DNA of 64,000 nt, taken from an uncultured Prevotella sp. Its GTDB lineage: Bacteria > Bacteroidota > Bacteroidia > Bacteroidales > Bacteroidaceae. The notes beneath the pieces were generated by a model. It was given only the letters and a program-made list of their open reading frames with translations. It had not been told where the DNA came from and ran no database searches. The stretch is taken from positions 28,850-92,849 of the forward strand of contig CAMVJQ010000003.1 in the NCBI GenBank assembly GCA_947167845.1. Direction: 5' to 3'. This document shows positions 21,815 through 32,284 of the stretch, one piece after another (positions within the stretch are counted from its first letter, which is position 1; the number at the start of each line of letters is the position of its first letter). The position numbers and the translations under genes were made by a program.

Positions 21815-23011
21815 ATGGATTATAGAATGAAACTGAAGACGCTTTTTGTCTCTTATTGGCAGTGGTTGTTGACAGCGCTGTTTGCCGTTGCGGTGTTCTG
21901 TTTCTGGATGTTCAAACTGCCGTTTCTCATGACGGCCAGGGAGCAGGTGCAGTTGTTTCTCTGGACTACCGACTATCTGCAGGAGAGGCTGGCAGTGCCT
22001 GGTGGTTTGGCTCAGTATCTGGGTGAGTTCGTGGTGCAGTTTTTCCTGAATCCTGTGTATGGCGCACTTTGGTATGCCGTGCTGTTTACGATCGTACAAT
22101 GGTTGGTTTGGCGGCTTGCGAAAAATAAGAAGTTGCTGAGTTTCGTGCCGTCATGTGTCCTTTGGTTTTTAGCCTGCAATCCGAATATCCCGATGACGCC
22201 TATTATAGCAGTATTGTTGACACTGGCAATGATGCATCTCCTTCCTAAGCGCCGAACGATGACTGTAGGATGCCTGATGACGGTTGTTGGCTATTGGCTG
22301 CTCGGGCCTGCTGTGGTTATCATGGCGGTTTATCTTTTGTTTTGTCGTCATACATCTTTGATGCTTAGGCCAGCCCCCTTGGCTCTTTTGGTGCTGAGCA
22401 TCGTCGGCAGTTCTTGGCTTGTACCCTATCCGTTGAAACAGATAGCCGGCGGGATCGACTATTATTGGCAAAAGGAAACGATGGGCTCACTTGATATGAT
22501 GGAGTATGACATGCTGATGCGTCGTCAGCGATGGGATGAGATGATAGAACTGTATAACGAGAAAGGATCTGAGTCTCTCTCTGTCTATAATGCCGTACAG
22601 GTGGTGATGTGGCAGCAAAATCGTATTAGCAGGCAGGAGATGCTCGAACGTATTAATCTGAATCAGCAGGCTTTGAACAGTATTCCTTCGGCTTTTCTGA
22701 TGAGTGAGTTATGTATGCCTATTGGACTGACGAACATGTCACAGCGTGCTGCTTTTGAGGCTATGGAAGCAATACCTAACTATAATAAGAGTGTGAGGGC
22801 TTTGCAGAAACTGGTGGAAACGAATATCATCACAGGTAACCATAAAGTGGCATTGAAGTATATTTCACTTCTGGAGCGTACCACATTCTACCGAGGATAT
22901 GCCCATAAGATGAAGGCACTGGCTAGGGATCCTGGCAGACTCAAGGATTATCCTGGACTCTATCAACTGAAGGAGATCTATGAGAAAGAAGACGACATGC
23001 TATTCTATTAA
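21815..23011 (+). CDS. polytopic membrane protein, DUF6057-like
   Basis: Multiple N-terminal TM helices followed by a soluble helical region; position next to the TolB-like lipoprotein. Confidence 0.6.
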   Translation: MDYRMKLKTLFVSYWQWLLTALFAVAVFCFWMFKLPFLMTAREQVQLFLWTTDYLQERLAVPGGLAQYLGEFVVQFFLNPVYGALWYAVLFTIVQWLVWRLAKNKKLLSFVPSCVLWFLACNPNIPMTPIIAVLLTLAMMHLLPKRRTMTVGCLMTVVGYWLLGPAVVIMAVYLLFCRHTSLMLRPAPLALLVLSIVGSSWLVPYPLKQIAGGIDYYWQKETMGSLDMMEYDMLMRRQRWDEMIELYNEKGSESLSVYNAVQVVMWQQNRISRQEMLERINLNQQALNSIPSAFLMSELCMPIGLTNMSQRAAFEAMEAIPNYNKSVRALQKLVETNIITGNHKVALKYISLLERTTFYRGYAHKMKALARDPGRLKDYPGLYQLKEIYEKEDDMLFY

Positions 23012-23021
23012 TAGAGAGAGA

Positions 23022-24515
23022 ATGAAGAATGAAAAATTGTGCATTGTGCATTATGCATTGTGCATTGGAATATGCCTGCTGCTGATGGCGTGTAGTAAGA
23101 AGCCCGCGGACGTGAGCCGTGTGGATGCATTGCCTGAGATATATCCAGACTATGTGGATGTGACGATTCCTGTAGGGCTGGCACCGCTGAATTTTTCGAT
23201 GTCTGATGAGGCTTTCTCTATTATCGATGTGGAAGTGAAAGGCTCAAAAGGTGGTGCCATGCATGCCAATGGGGCTTATGCCGACTTCGATATAGATGAG
23301 TGGCATCGGTTGCTAGAGCAGAATAGAGGGGGATACCTGACCTTTACCGTCTGTGCCGAGAAACAGGCAAAATGGCTGCAATTTCGAGACTTTGCCGTCC
23401 ATGTGAGTCAGGATCCGTTGGAAGAGTGGGGGGTTACCTATCGGCGTATCCCTCCCAGTTATGAACTCTATAGCCGGATGGGGCTCTATCAGCGGGAACT
23501 GGGCACTTTTGAGGAATCAGAACTGCTCCAGAATACCCGTTTGGAAGGAAATTGCGTGAATTGTCATACCACCAATCGCACGAATCCGGATCAGTATGTG
23601 TTTCATGTCCGTGGTGAGCACGGGGCAACAGTGATTTCAGGAGAGTTGCTGATGGCGAAGAATGATACGCTTGGAGGCTCGATGGTCTACCCCTATTGGC
23701 ATCCGGGAGGCCGTTATTGTGCCTTCTCTACTAATAAGACTTCGCAGATGTTCCATTCTAACATGAAGAATAAGCGAATAGAGGTCTATGACTCGTCATC
23801 GGATGTGTTTGTCTATGACACACGGACACATACTGTTCTTCGTGATACGCTTGTCATGACGAAATATTGGGCAGAGAATACGCCCGCCTTCTCGCCTGAC
23901 GGCAAATGGATCTATTTTACTACCGCCAGGCGGCAAGTATATCCTACGGATTATGACAAGGAAATGTATAGCCTCTGCCGTGTGAGTTTTGATGAACAGA
24001 CGGGGCGCTTAGGGGAGCAGGTGGATACCCTTATCGACACTTCGGCAACAGGCAAGAGCGTCAGTTGGCCACGACCTTCCTATGATGGTCGCTACCTGAT
24101 GTACACCCAGGCGGATTATGGCTATTTCTCGATATGGCATCCCGAGGCAGACCTTTGGTTGCTTGATTTGAAAACCAAAGAGACTCGTGCATTGAAAGAA
24201 GTGAATAGCGAATGCTCGGAGAGTTTCCACAATTGGAGTGCGAACAGCACTTGGTTCCTCTTTACCAGCCGTAGGGAGGACGGACTCTATACTCGTCTCT
24301 ACTTCGCCCACTTTGATAAACAGACCGGCAAGGCCACAAAGCCCTTCCTGTTGCCACAGCGTAATCCCCGTCGTTATTATAGACAGTTGATGTACTCTTA
24401 CAATACCCCAGATTTCGCGGCGCGACCCTTGGACATTCATCCCAGGGAAATGGCTGACCGACTGTTGAAACAGGATCGCACAGCCACACATACCTGCAGC
24501 CCAAATGACAATTAA
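23022..24515 (+). CDS. TolB/PD40-like beta-propeller lipoprotein with one CxxCH motif
   Basis: Lipobox LMAC; NCVNCHTTN; repeated YPYWHPGGRYCAFS, FSPDGKWIYFTTAR blades; start set at ATG 23022. Confidence 0.75.
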   Translation: MKNEKLCIVHYALCIGICLLLMACSKKPADVSRVDALPEIYPDYVDVTIPVGLAPLNFSMSDEAFSIIDVEVKGSKGGAMHANGAYADFDIDEWHRLLEQNRGGYLTFTVCAEKQAKWLQFRDFAVHVSQDPLEEWGVTYRRIPPSYELYSRMGLYQRELGTFEESELLQNTRLEGNCVNCHTTNRTNPDQYVFHVRGEHGATVISGELLMAKNDTLGGSMVYPYWHPGGRYCAFSTNKTSQMFHSNMKNKRIEVYDSSSDVFVYDTRTHTVLRDTLVMTKYWAENTPAFSPDGKWIYFTTARRQVYPTDYDKEMYSLCRVSFDEQTGRLGEQVDTLIDTSATGKSVSWPRPSYDGRYLMYTQADYGYFSIWHPEADLWLLDLKTKETRALKEVNSECSESFHNWSANSTWFLFTSRREDGLYTRLYFAHFDKQTGKATKPFLLPQRNPRRYYRQLMYSYNTPDFAARPLDIHPREMADRLLKQDRTATHTCSPNDN

Positions 24516-24594
24516 TGCGCCCCCTCCGATTCATTGTGCATTGTGTATTGTGCATTGTGTATTATGCATTGTTGTTACATTGTCAAAAGTATAT

Positions 24595-24630
24595 GAGACA
24601 TATTCCAATGAGTATGTCTCGTTTTTTGTC
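24595..24630 (+). terminator. intrinsic terminator-like hairpin
   Basis: GAGACATA-ttccaatgag-TATGTCTC followed by GTTTTTTGT. Confidence 0.7.
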
Positions 24631-24674
24631 TACCTTTGCACCGTCGATTATGACGAGAGAGATGAAACGAAATA

Positions 24675-24742
24675 TTCGTACTTAAGTATACATTGTTTTG
24701 GTATTTTATGAAAGGTGCTTCGTCGTGAGACGGGGCGCTTTT
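24675..24742. repeat. shared 26-nt element followed by a hairpin (copy 2)
   Basis: Identical TTCGTACTTAAGTATACATTGTTTTG then AAAGGTGCTTCGTC-GTGA-GACGGGGCGCTTT. Confidence 0.85.
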
Positions 24743-24837
24743 CTGACAGAGAATGCCTTGCAAAGTATTTGTTACTTATGGTAAAAGCATCATTCGGAAT
24801 AATTTGTATCTTTGCAACGTCAATCAGCGCGAAAGAA

Positions 24838-27426
24838 ATGAAATATTACTTATTATCAATTGTTATGGTGTCTTGTGTCGGCCTTTCAGCGTCGGCACAG
24901 ACACTTCTTCCTTATCAGAATCCTAATTTGAGTGCCAAGGAGCGCGCAAAGGATTTGTGTGGCCGCCTGACTCTTGAAGAGAAGGCGCAGTTGATGCTCG
25001 ATGAGAGTCCAGCCATTCCCCGTCTTGGCATCAAGAAGTTTTTCTGGTGGAGTGAGGCGCTCCACGGAGCGGCTAATATGGGGAATGTAACAGTGTTCCC
25101 CGAGCCTGTGGCAATGGCGGCTTCGTGGAATCCGGATTTGCTGTATCAGGTCTTTGATGTGGCCAGCACAGAGTTTCGGGCGCAGTACAACCAGCGGATG
25201 CTTAACGGCGGTGAAGACCAGAAGTTCCATAGCCTCTCCGTCTGGACTCCTAACGTGAACATCTTCCGTGACCCGCGATGGGGCAGGGGGCAGGAGACGT
25301 ATGGGGAAGACCCGTATCTGACGAGCGTGATGGGTACACAGGTGGTGCGCGGACTGCAGGGACCAGAGGATGCTAAATACCGTAAGTTGTGGGCCTGCGC
25401 CAAGCACTATGCCGTTCATAGCGGTCCAGAGTACACGCGCCATACTGCCAATCTTACAGATGTCTCTCCCCGTGACTTCTGGGAGACCTATATGCCAGCC
25501 TTTAAGACACTGGTGCAGGATGCCAAGGTGCGTGAGGTGATGTGTGCCTATCAGCGTTTGGACGATGATCCTTGCTGCGGCTCCCAGCGATTGTTGCAGA
25601 CCATCCTGCGCGATGAATGGGGATTCCAGTACTTGGTGGTGAGTGACTGCGGGGCAGTCTCCGATTTCTATGAGTCGCATAAGTCTTCATCCAGCCCTGT
25701 ACATGCTTCTGCCAAGGCCACGATAGCCGGTACTGATGTGGAGTGTGGCTATGGTTATGCCTATAGGAGCATTCCTGAGGCTGTGCAGCGGGGACTGATT
25801 GCTGAGGCAGAAGTCGACAAGCACGTGATGAGACTGTTGGAAGGCCGTTTCGACCTTGGCGAGATGGATGATCCCTCGCTGGTGGAATGGTCCAGGATTC
25901 CTTATTCTGCAATGTCTACGAAGAAGAGTGCACAACTGGCTCTCGATATGGCGCGACAGACGATCGTGCTGCTGCAGAACAAAGGTAATATCCTGCCTCT
26001 GCAGAAAAACAAGGAGAAGATAGCCGTGATAGGCCCTAATGCCCATAACGCTCCGATGATGTGGGGCAACTACAATGGAATGCCTAATCACACGGTGACC
26101 ATCCTCGACGGTATCAAGGCCAAACATAAGAACCTGATCTTCTTTCCTGGCTGTGACCTGACTTACGATAAGGTGATGGACTGTCTGATGGGAAGTGCGT
26201 GTAGTCAGGATGGCAAGAAAGGACTGAAAGGTACTTTCTGGAACAACCGTGAAATGGAAGGCAAGCCTGTCACTACGCAGTACTATACTACACCGCTGGC
26301 TGTCACCACGGCTGGTATGCACAATTTTGCACCAGGTGTACAGTTGGAGGACTTCTCTGCTAAGTATGAGACCACCTTCACCCCGAAGGAACCGGGTGAG
26401 TATGTCGTCAATGTGGATGGCTGTGGACACTTTGAACTATTTATCGACGGCGTTCAGCAATACAAACACCACATTTGGCGTACCACACCCAACCGCACCG
26501 CCATACAGGCTGAGAAGGGTAAGAGTTACCACATCGAGGTGCGATTCTCGCACATACCTACTTATAATGCTGACCTGAAAATCAATATTGCCAAGGAACT
26601 GCCCATCGACTACGATAGTATGATAGCCCAGTTGAAGGGTATCGACAAAGTGGTCTTCGTCGGTGGTATCTCTCCCGCCCTTGAAGGTGAAGAGATGCCT
26701 GTTCAGATAGAAGGCTTTAAAGGAGGCGACCGTACAAGCATTGAACTGCCTCAGGTACAGCGTGACTTCCTGAGGGCGCTCAAGGCCGCAGGAAAGCAGG
26801 TCGTCTTCGTCAATTGTTCGGGGTCGGCTATCGCCCTGAAGCCTGAGACAGAGAGTTGTGATGCTATTGTGCAGGCCTGGTATGCGGGACAAGAGGGTGG
26901 TACGGCTGTGGCCGATGTGCTCTTCGGCGACTATAACCCCTCAGGGAAATTGGCCGTTACATTCTATAAGGATGACAGTCAACTGCCTGACTATGAGGAC
27001 TATTCGATGAAGGGACGCACCTATCGCTACTTTGATGATCCGCTCTTTGCCTTTGGCTATGGACAGAGTTATACATCTTTTGAGGTGAAGGATGGAAAAC
27101 TGAATCTGAAGGCAGATGGTACTGGTACTCTGACAGTAGTTGTTGAGAACACAGGAAAGCGTGATGGTACAGAGACAGTGCAACTCTATCTGCGCAACCT
27201 CTCTGATGCAGAGGGGCCGCTGAAGTCACTGCGAGGATTCCAGCGTGTCAGTGTGAAGGCTGGCCAGAAGACAACTGTCACGTTGCCCTTGGAGCGGAAG
27301 AGTTTTGAGTTCTGGGATGCAGAGACAAACTCCATGCGTACCAAGCCCGGACAGTATGAACTGCTCTACGGCAACAGTTCGCGTGACGGGGATCTCAAAA
27401 AGTTGGAAGTAAACTTGACTGAATGA
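24838..27426 (+). CDS. GH3 family glycoside hydrolase (beta-xylosidase/beta-glucosidase-like)
   Basis: Signal peptide from ATG 24838; WWSEALHG, WTPNVNIFRDPRWGRGQETYGEDPYL, LVVSDCGAVSDF, fibronectin type III-like C-terminus. Confidence 0.95.
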   Translation: MKYYLLSIVMVSCVGLSASAQTLLPYQNPNLSAKERAKDLCGRLTLEEKAQLMLDESPAIPRLGIKKFFWWSEALHGAANMGNVTVFPEPVAMAASWNPDLLYQVFDVASTEFRAQYNQRMLNGGEDQKFHSLSVWTPNVNIFRDPRWGRGQETYGEDPYLTSVMGTQVVRGLQGPEDAKYRKLWACAKHYAVHSGPEYTRHTANLTDVSPRDFWETYMPAFKTLVQDAKVREVMCAYQRLDDDPCCGSQRLLQTILRDEWGFQYLVVSDCGAVSDFYESHKSSSSPVHASAKATIAGTDVECGYGYAYRSIPEAVQRGLIAEAEVDKHVMRLLEGRFDLGEMDDPSLVEWSRIPYSAMSTKKSAQLALDMARQTIVLLQNKGNILPLQKNKEKIAVIGPNAHNAPMMWGNYNGMPNHTVTILDGIKAKHKNLIFFPGCDLTYDKVMDCLMGSACSQDGKKGLKGTFWNNREMEGKPVTTQYYTTPLAVTTAGMHNFAPGVQLEDFSAKYETTFTPKEPGEYVVNVDGCGHFELFIDGVQQYKHHIWRTTPNRTAIQAEKGKSYHIEVRFSHIPTYNADLKINIAKELPIDYDSMIAQLKGIDKVVFVGGISPALEGEEMPVQIEGFKGGDRTSIELPQVQRDFLRALKAAGKQVVFVNCSGSAIALKPETESCDAIVQAWYAGQEGGTAVADVLFGDYNPSGKLAVTFYKDDSQLPDYEDYSMKGRTYRYFDDPLFAFGYGQSYTSFEVKDGKLNLKADGTGTLTVVVENTGKRDGTETVQLYLRNLSDAEGPLKSLRGFQRVSVKAGQKTTVTLPLERKSFEFWDAETNSMRTKPGQYELLYGNSSRDGDLKKLEVNLTE

Positions 27427-27468
27427 AAAAATAAATCCTCCCAGACGGGAGGACTTATTTTTTTATTT
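27427..27468. terminator. bidirectional intrinsic terminator between convergent GH3 and DUF349 genes
   Basis: AAATAAATCCTCCC-AGAC-GGGAGGACTTATTTTTTT; A-tract and T-tract on the two flanks. Confidence 0.85.
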
Positions 27469-29367
27469 CTCTTTATTCTCGGCATCAATGGCCTTGATCT
27501 TCTCGCGGACGAGATTCATGTCATCCTTCAGTTTCTGTACCTTGCGGTTCATTTCGTCGATGAGGCTGTTGCCCTTCTTCGATGAGACGTTGAGGAAGCC
27601 CAGGTTGTTCTCGTAAGTCTGCACCTCCTGCTTGATGGCCTCATACTGGCGGAAGAGGCGGGCGCGCTCGTTGTCGAGTGCATTCTCGCCGCGCTCGGCC
27701 ACCTGCTTGAGGTTCTGCTTGAAGTTGTTCAGACGGCGCTTGGCCACGTTGACGTTCAGTTCCTTATAGAGTTTGTCGAGCACGGCGTGATACTCTTCGT
27801 AGACCTTGTCCTTCTCCTTGAAGGGCACATGGCCGATGGCATTGTATTCCTCTACGAGTTTCTGCACCTTCTCCTGGATATTCTCGCCAGCCTCCTCGGC
27901 AACGGCCTGCAACTTGGCGATCACCTCGCGCTTCTTGTCGAGATTGGTGTGCTCCTCACTGCGCTGTCCGGCTCCGGCCGCATTACGTGCCTCGAAGAAT
28001 TTATTGCAGGTACCCAGGAACTCTTCCCACAACTGGTCGCCCAGTTTCTTGGGCACCATGCCGATGGTCTTCCATTCTTTCTGCAGGGCAATCATCTTGT
28101 CGGCAGTCGCCTTCCAGTCAGTGCTGTCCTGCAGAGCCTTGGCCTTCTCGATGAGGGCGCGCTTCTTGTCGGCATTCTCCTTGAAGGTGTCTTTCAGCCC
28201 CTTGAAGTACTCTGCCTTACGTCCGAAGAAGTCGTCACAGGCGGCACGGAAACGCTCGAAGATCTTGACATTCATCTTCTGTGGAGCGAAACCGATGGTC
28301 TTCCATTCTGCTTGTATGTCGATGATTTCCTTGGTGTGCTTCTCCCAGTCGCCACTGCCTTTGTTCTCGGCGGCAGCGATGGCCTCCACTTTCTCGCAGA
28401 GTGCAGTCTTGCGGGCCAGGTTCTCTTCTTCCTTGGCGCGGATGCCTTCGAAATGCTGCTGGTGGCGCTTGTTGATGATGGTGGACGCTGCCTTGAAGCG
28501 GTTCCATATCTCGTCGCGCAACTCCTTGCTGACAGGACCGATCTCACGGTATTCGCCGTGCAACTTCTGCAACTGGTGGAAGGCACTGATGACATCGGGC
28601 TCTTCGGCCAGTTTCTCAGCGGCCTCACAGAGTCGGGTCTTCAGTTCCAGATTCTTCTTGAAGTCGTATTCGCGGGCCTCGCTGTTCAACTTCAGCAGAT
28701 CATAGAATTGCTCCACATAGAGTTGATAGTTGCGCCATAGTTCGTTGGCCTTCTCTGCGGGCACATTCTTGATCTCCTTCCATTCTGCCTGAAGGGCCTT
28801 GAATTCCTGATAGGCTTTGTTGGCCTCTTCCGGGGAGGTGATCATACCCTTGATCTTCTCGATGATAGCCAGTTTCTTTTCCAGGTTGGCCTGTTTCTCT
28901 GCCTCCTGCTCCTTGAAGAGTTTCTGGCGTTTCTCCTTGATGATGCCCATCTCGGCCTTGAACGATTCTTCGTCTTCGTCAGGGGTGATCTGATAAGTCT
29001 CAGGGTCACCTCCACCGTCGATGTAGGCTTTTAGTTTAGCCTCGCGCTCGGCGATGTGCAACTTGTAGAAGGAAGTCTTCAGATAGTCGATCTCATCCTT
29101 CTGAGGCATCTCGTCACCGTGTGCAATTTCTTTGATACGGTCGAGAACCTCGGTCTTGGTCCCATAGACCTTCCGGGGCTGTTCTTCCTCTGCTGGTGAA
29201 GCGTCTTCCGTTGCTTCCTCATTAACTACTTCAGGAGCCTGGGCAATATCCGAGTTGGGTTCGTCTGCCTGAGGCCTGTCCTGGATTACTTCTTCGATTT
29301 TCCCCTTTTCTTCGGCTGGCGAAGCGGCTGTGCCGTTTACGAGGATGTTGTCTTGAGAGTCCATCAT
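27463..29367 (-). CDS. DUF349 domain-containing protein
   Basis: Repeated EWKTIGMVPKK, EWKEIKNVPAEK, EYREIGPVSKELRDEIWNRFKAA segments typical of DUF349. Confidence 0.9.
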   Translation of the reverse strand: MMDSQDNILVNGTAASPAEEKGKIEEVIQDRPQADEPNSDIAQAPEVVNEEATEDASPAEEEQPRKVYGTKTEVLDRIKEIAHGDEMPQKDEIDYLKTSFYKLHIAEREAKLKAYIDGGGDPETYQITPDEDEESFKAEMGIIKEKRQKLFKEQEAEKQANLEKKLAIIEKIKGMITSPEEANKAYQEFKALQAEWKEIKNVPAEKANELWRNYQLYVEQFYDLLKLNSEAREYDFKKNLELKTRLCEAAEKLAEEPDVISAFHQLQKLHGEYREIGPVSKELRDEIWNRFKAASTIINKRHQQHFEGIRAKEEENLARKTALCEKVEAIAAAENKGSGDWEKHTKEIIDIQAEWKTIGFAPQKMNVKIFERFRAACDDFFGRKAEYFKGLKDTFKENADKKRALIEKAKALQDSTDWKATADKMIALQKEWKTIGMVPKKLGDQLWEEFLGTCNKFFEARNAAGAGQRSEEHTNLDKKREVIAKLQAVAEEAGENIQEKVQKLVEEYNAIGHVPFKEKDKVYEEYHAVLDKLYKELNVNVAKRRLNNFKQNLKQVAERGENALDNERARLFRQYEAIKQEVQTYENNLGFLNVSSKKGNSLIDEMNRKVQKLKDDMNLVREKIKAIDAENKEK

Positions 29368-29383
29368 TTAACTTTTTAGTATT

Positions 29384-29451
29384 GGGTCAGGGGACGGTTC
29401 TCTGACGCCATCAGATTTGCCGCATCGGGTCAGAGAACCGTCCTCTGACCC
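29384..29451. repeat. long inverted repeat with GGGACGGTTCT core
   Basis: Arms GGGTCAGGGGACGGTTCTCTGAC (29384-29406) and GTCAGAGAACCGTCCTCTGACCC (29429-29451), 23 bp with one wobble. Confidence 0.9.
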
Positions 29452-29535
29452 TGGCATCGTCACATAATCGGGTCAAAATTAGTATAAATTATTGAATTGA
29501 CCTAATTTTTAGCGATTTTTTTTACGAAAAAGCAC

Positions 29536-30462
29536 TCAAATGAGTCTTTTGTGACGGAAAAACCACCAACAAAGACTCGAAACGCCTATTGAAATGGTGA
29601 TGGCAATGACGAACCCCCAAGGCTTTGCCTCCATGCCATTTACCAGGTTCATGCCAAACATGGAAGTGATGAGTGTGGGGATCATCATAATGATGGTGAC
29701 GGAAGTCAGCGTACGCATCACGGTGTTCATATTGTTGTTGATGATACTCTGATAAGTATCCATCGTCGACTCCAGGATGTTGGAGTAGATGCTGGCCGTC
29801 TCGCGGGCCTGACTCATCTCGATGTTCACATCCTCTATCAGGTCGGCATCCAGTTCGTCAATCTGCAGTTTGAACTTCAGTTTCGAAAGCAGTGTCTCGT
29901 TGCCTCGGATGGAAGTGATGAAGTAGGTCAGAGAGTCCTGCAGACGGCTCAGCCCGATCAGGCTCTCGTTGTTCACCTCCCGGTCAAGATTACGCTTGGC
30001 CTTGTCGATGAGCATGGAGATCTGCTTCAGGCGCTTCAGATACCAGACGGCACTCGAAAGGAATAGCCGGAAGATCATGTCGACATAGTCGGTGAAGCCC
30101 TCACCTCGCTTTTGCTGGAACGAAACGAAGTCGATCATCATGTTCGTCTCATAATAGCAAACGGTGATGGTGACGTCGCGCTTGTGGATGATGCCGAGCG
30201 GCACGGTGGTGTAGGGTGTCCTCGACCGTATCTCCTTGACGTATGGGATACGGAGGATGATGAGCATCCAACCGTCGTCGTACTCATAGCGGGCACGCTC
30301 GTCGGTATCGCTGATGTCCGACATGAAGTAGTCGGGGATGTTGAACTTCTCTTCCAGTTCGTGCTGGTCGTCTTCGGTGGGGCATGTCACCTGTATCCAG
30401 CAATTGGGCTGCCACTCTGAGAGTTGGGTCAGTCCGCCTTGGGTGTTCCAAAATGTCTTCAT
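29536..30462 (-). CDS. CorA-family magnesium transporter
   Basis: C-terminal TM pair with GMNLVNGME (GMN motif), long helical cytosolic domain. Confidence 0.92.
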   Translation of the reverse strand: MKTFWNTQGGLTQLSEWQPNCWIQVTCPTEDDQHELEEKFNIPDYFMSDISDTDERARYEYDDGWMLIILRIPYVKEIRSRTPYTTVPLGIIHKRDVTITVCYYETNMMIDFVSFQQKRGEGFTDYVDMIFRLFLSSAVWYLKRLKQISMLIDKAKRNLDREVNNESLIGLSRLQDSLTYFITSIRGNETLLSKLKFKLQIDELDADLIEDVNIEMSQARETASIYSNILESTMDTYQSIINNNMNTVMRTLTSVTIIMMIPTLITSMFGMNLVNGMEAKPWGFVIAITISIGVSSLCWWFFRHKRLI

Positions 30463-30741
30463 TTTGCTAATCCTTTTTGGGGCGCTGTGGCACGGTGGTG
30501 CGGTGGCGCGGGATTCTACGGTGGTGCTAAGGCGCGGTGGCGCTGTGGCACGTGAAATGATTGAGCGGCAAGAGGATTAGCGGTCTTGCCTGCCCGTCCT
30601 CCAGCCTTAACGTTTGAATGTTTCCGCCGGGTAATCGTCCATAATTTTGTTGCTAATTTGATTTATCGGGTGCAAAGTTACTAAAAAAAATGAAGAATGA
30701 AGAATGAAGAGTGAATTTTTTCACTCTTCATTCTTCATTCT

Positions 30742-32199
30742 TTACTTTTCCGGAATGTCCTCGAGTGTTTTCTTCAGCAGTTGCCAGAAGGGGGCTACGG
30801 TCTCGATGAGGGCGCGCTCGGTGGTGGTATGGGGCGACTTCATCGTGGGGCCGAGGCTGACGACGTCGAGGTGCGGGTACTTGCCGAGGATGATGGAGCA
30901 CTCCAGTCCGGCATGGTCTACCTGGATGATGCCGTCCTTGCCGAACAGGTCTTTATACTCCTTTAATAAGAGGTGAAGGATAGGAGACTCTGGATTCGGA
31001 TCCCAACCACCGTAAGAGCCGGCGGTCTCCACCTTCATGCCAGCCATGTTGAAACAACTCTCAAGCGTCTTTACGATGTAGTCCTTCATATCCTCACGGC
31101 TACTGCGGGCGAGGATCTTCAGCGAGGCCTTGCCGCCGCCGATGTTGATGATGGCGAGGTTCGATGAGGTCTCCACGACACTGGGGTAGGAGGGGATCAT
31201 GCGGATCACGCCGTCGTGACAACCGTAGATGGCATTGATGAGGTTGTCCTGAATCTCTACAGGCACCTCCATCTTCGGGGTTTCCACATCCTCACAGATG
31301 ACCTCGATGCCGCTTTCGATGCCTTTGTATTCGTCTTGGAAATCATCCTGCCAGTCTTGGGCGAGTTCTTTCAGGGCTTCTACATTCTCTTTTGGCAACG
31401 TCAGCACGGCTTCAGCCTTGAAAGGAATGGCGTTGCGCATATTACCACCCTGCCAGCAGGCCAGACGGGCATCGAGGTCTTCGATGGCCTCACGGACCAG
31501 ACGGACGAGCAGTTTGTTGGCATTGCCACGACCCTCATGAATCTCCAAACCACTGTGCCCGCCGCGCAGTCCCTTCACGGTCACCTTGACGGCAGCATCG
31601 TCGGCATCCGTTTCCACCTCTTTGTAGTCGAGGGTGGCGGTGACGTCGATGCCGCCGGCAGAGCCGATGACGAACTTACCCCAGTGCTCAGAGTCCAGGT
31701 TCATGAGGATGTCGCCGTTCAGTTCACCAGCCGGCAGTGCGTTGGCACCAAACATACCCGTCTCCTCGTCGGCAGTAATCAGGGCCTCGATAGGACCATG
31801 CTTTAGAGTCTTGTCTTCCATGATGGCCATGATGGCAGCGACGCCCAGACCGTTGTCAGCACCAAGAGTGGTCCCCTTGGCCTTCACCCATTCACCGTCG
31901 ATCCAGGGCTGAATGGGGTCGGTCTCGAAGTTGTGGGTTGACTCAGGTGTCTTCTGTGGCACCATGTCCATGTGAGCCTGCAGGATAACGCCTTTCTTCT
32001 TCTCCATGCCTGGCGAGGCGGGCTTACGCATCAGGATGTTGTCTGCCGGGTCCTTAAAGGCCTCCACGCCCGCCTCCTTGGCGAAGTTGAGCAGGAATTG
32101 TTGTACTTTCTCCAGATGTCCGCTTGGACGTGGAACTTGTGTCAGTGCATAGAAGTTCTTCCAGATGCACGTTGGGTTCAGATTCTTGATTTCACTCAT
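30742..32199 (-). CDS. pepD: aminoacyl-histidine dipeptidase (M20 family)
   Basis: VILQAHMDMVPQK, GADNGLGVAAIMAIMED, ITADEETGMFGA, GLRGGHSGLEI; start set to ATG 32199 (MSEIKNLNP). Confidence 0.92.
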   Translation of the reverse strand: MSEIKNLNPTCIWKNFYALTQVPRPSGHLEKVQQFLLNFAKEAGVEAFKDPADNILMRKPASPGMEKKKGVILQAHMDMVPQKTPESTHNFETDPIQPWIDGEWVKAKGTTLGADNGLGVAAIMAIMEDKTLKHGPIEALITADEETGMFGANALPAGELNGDILMNLDSEHWGKFVIGSAGGIDVTATLDYKEVETDADDAAVKVTVKGLRGGHSGLEIHEGRGNANKLLVRLVREAIEDLDARLACWQGGNMRNAIPFKAEAVLTLPKENVEALKELAQDWQDDFQDEYKGIESGIEVICEDVETPKMEVPVEIQDNLINAIYGCHDGVIRMIPSYPSVVETSSNLAIINIGGGKASLKILARSSREDMKDYIVKTLESCFNMAGMKVETAGSYGGWDPNPESPILHLLLKEYKDLFGKDGIIQVDHAGLECSIILGKYPHLDVVSLGPTMKSPHTTTERALIETVAPFWQLLKKTLEDIPEK

Positions 32200-32284
32200 A
32201 GTTGTTCTTTTTAGAGGAGAGAGGAGAGAGGAGAGAGGAGAGAGAATACTCCTGCTGTACCAATATCCCGCAGTCCTGTGGTTA

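Noticed and set aside
27787-28740. Plus-strand ORFs (317 and 299 aa) opposite the DUF349 gene
   Set aside because: Leu/Ser-rich antisense translations of a charged helical protein
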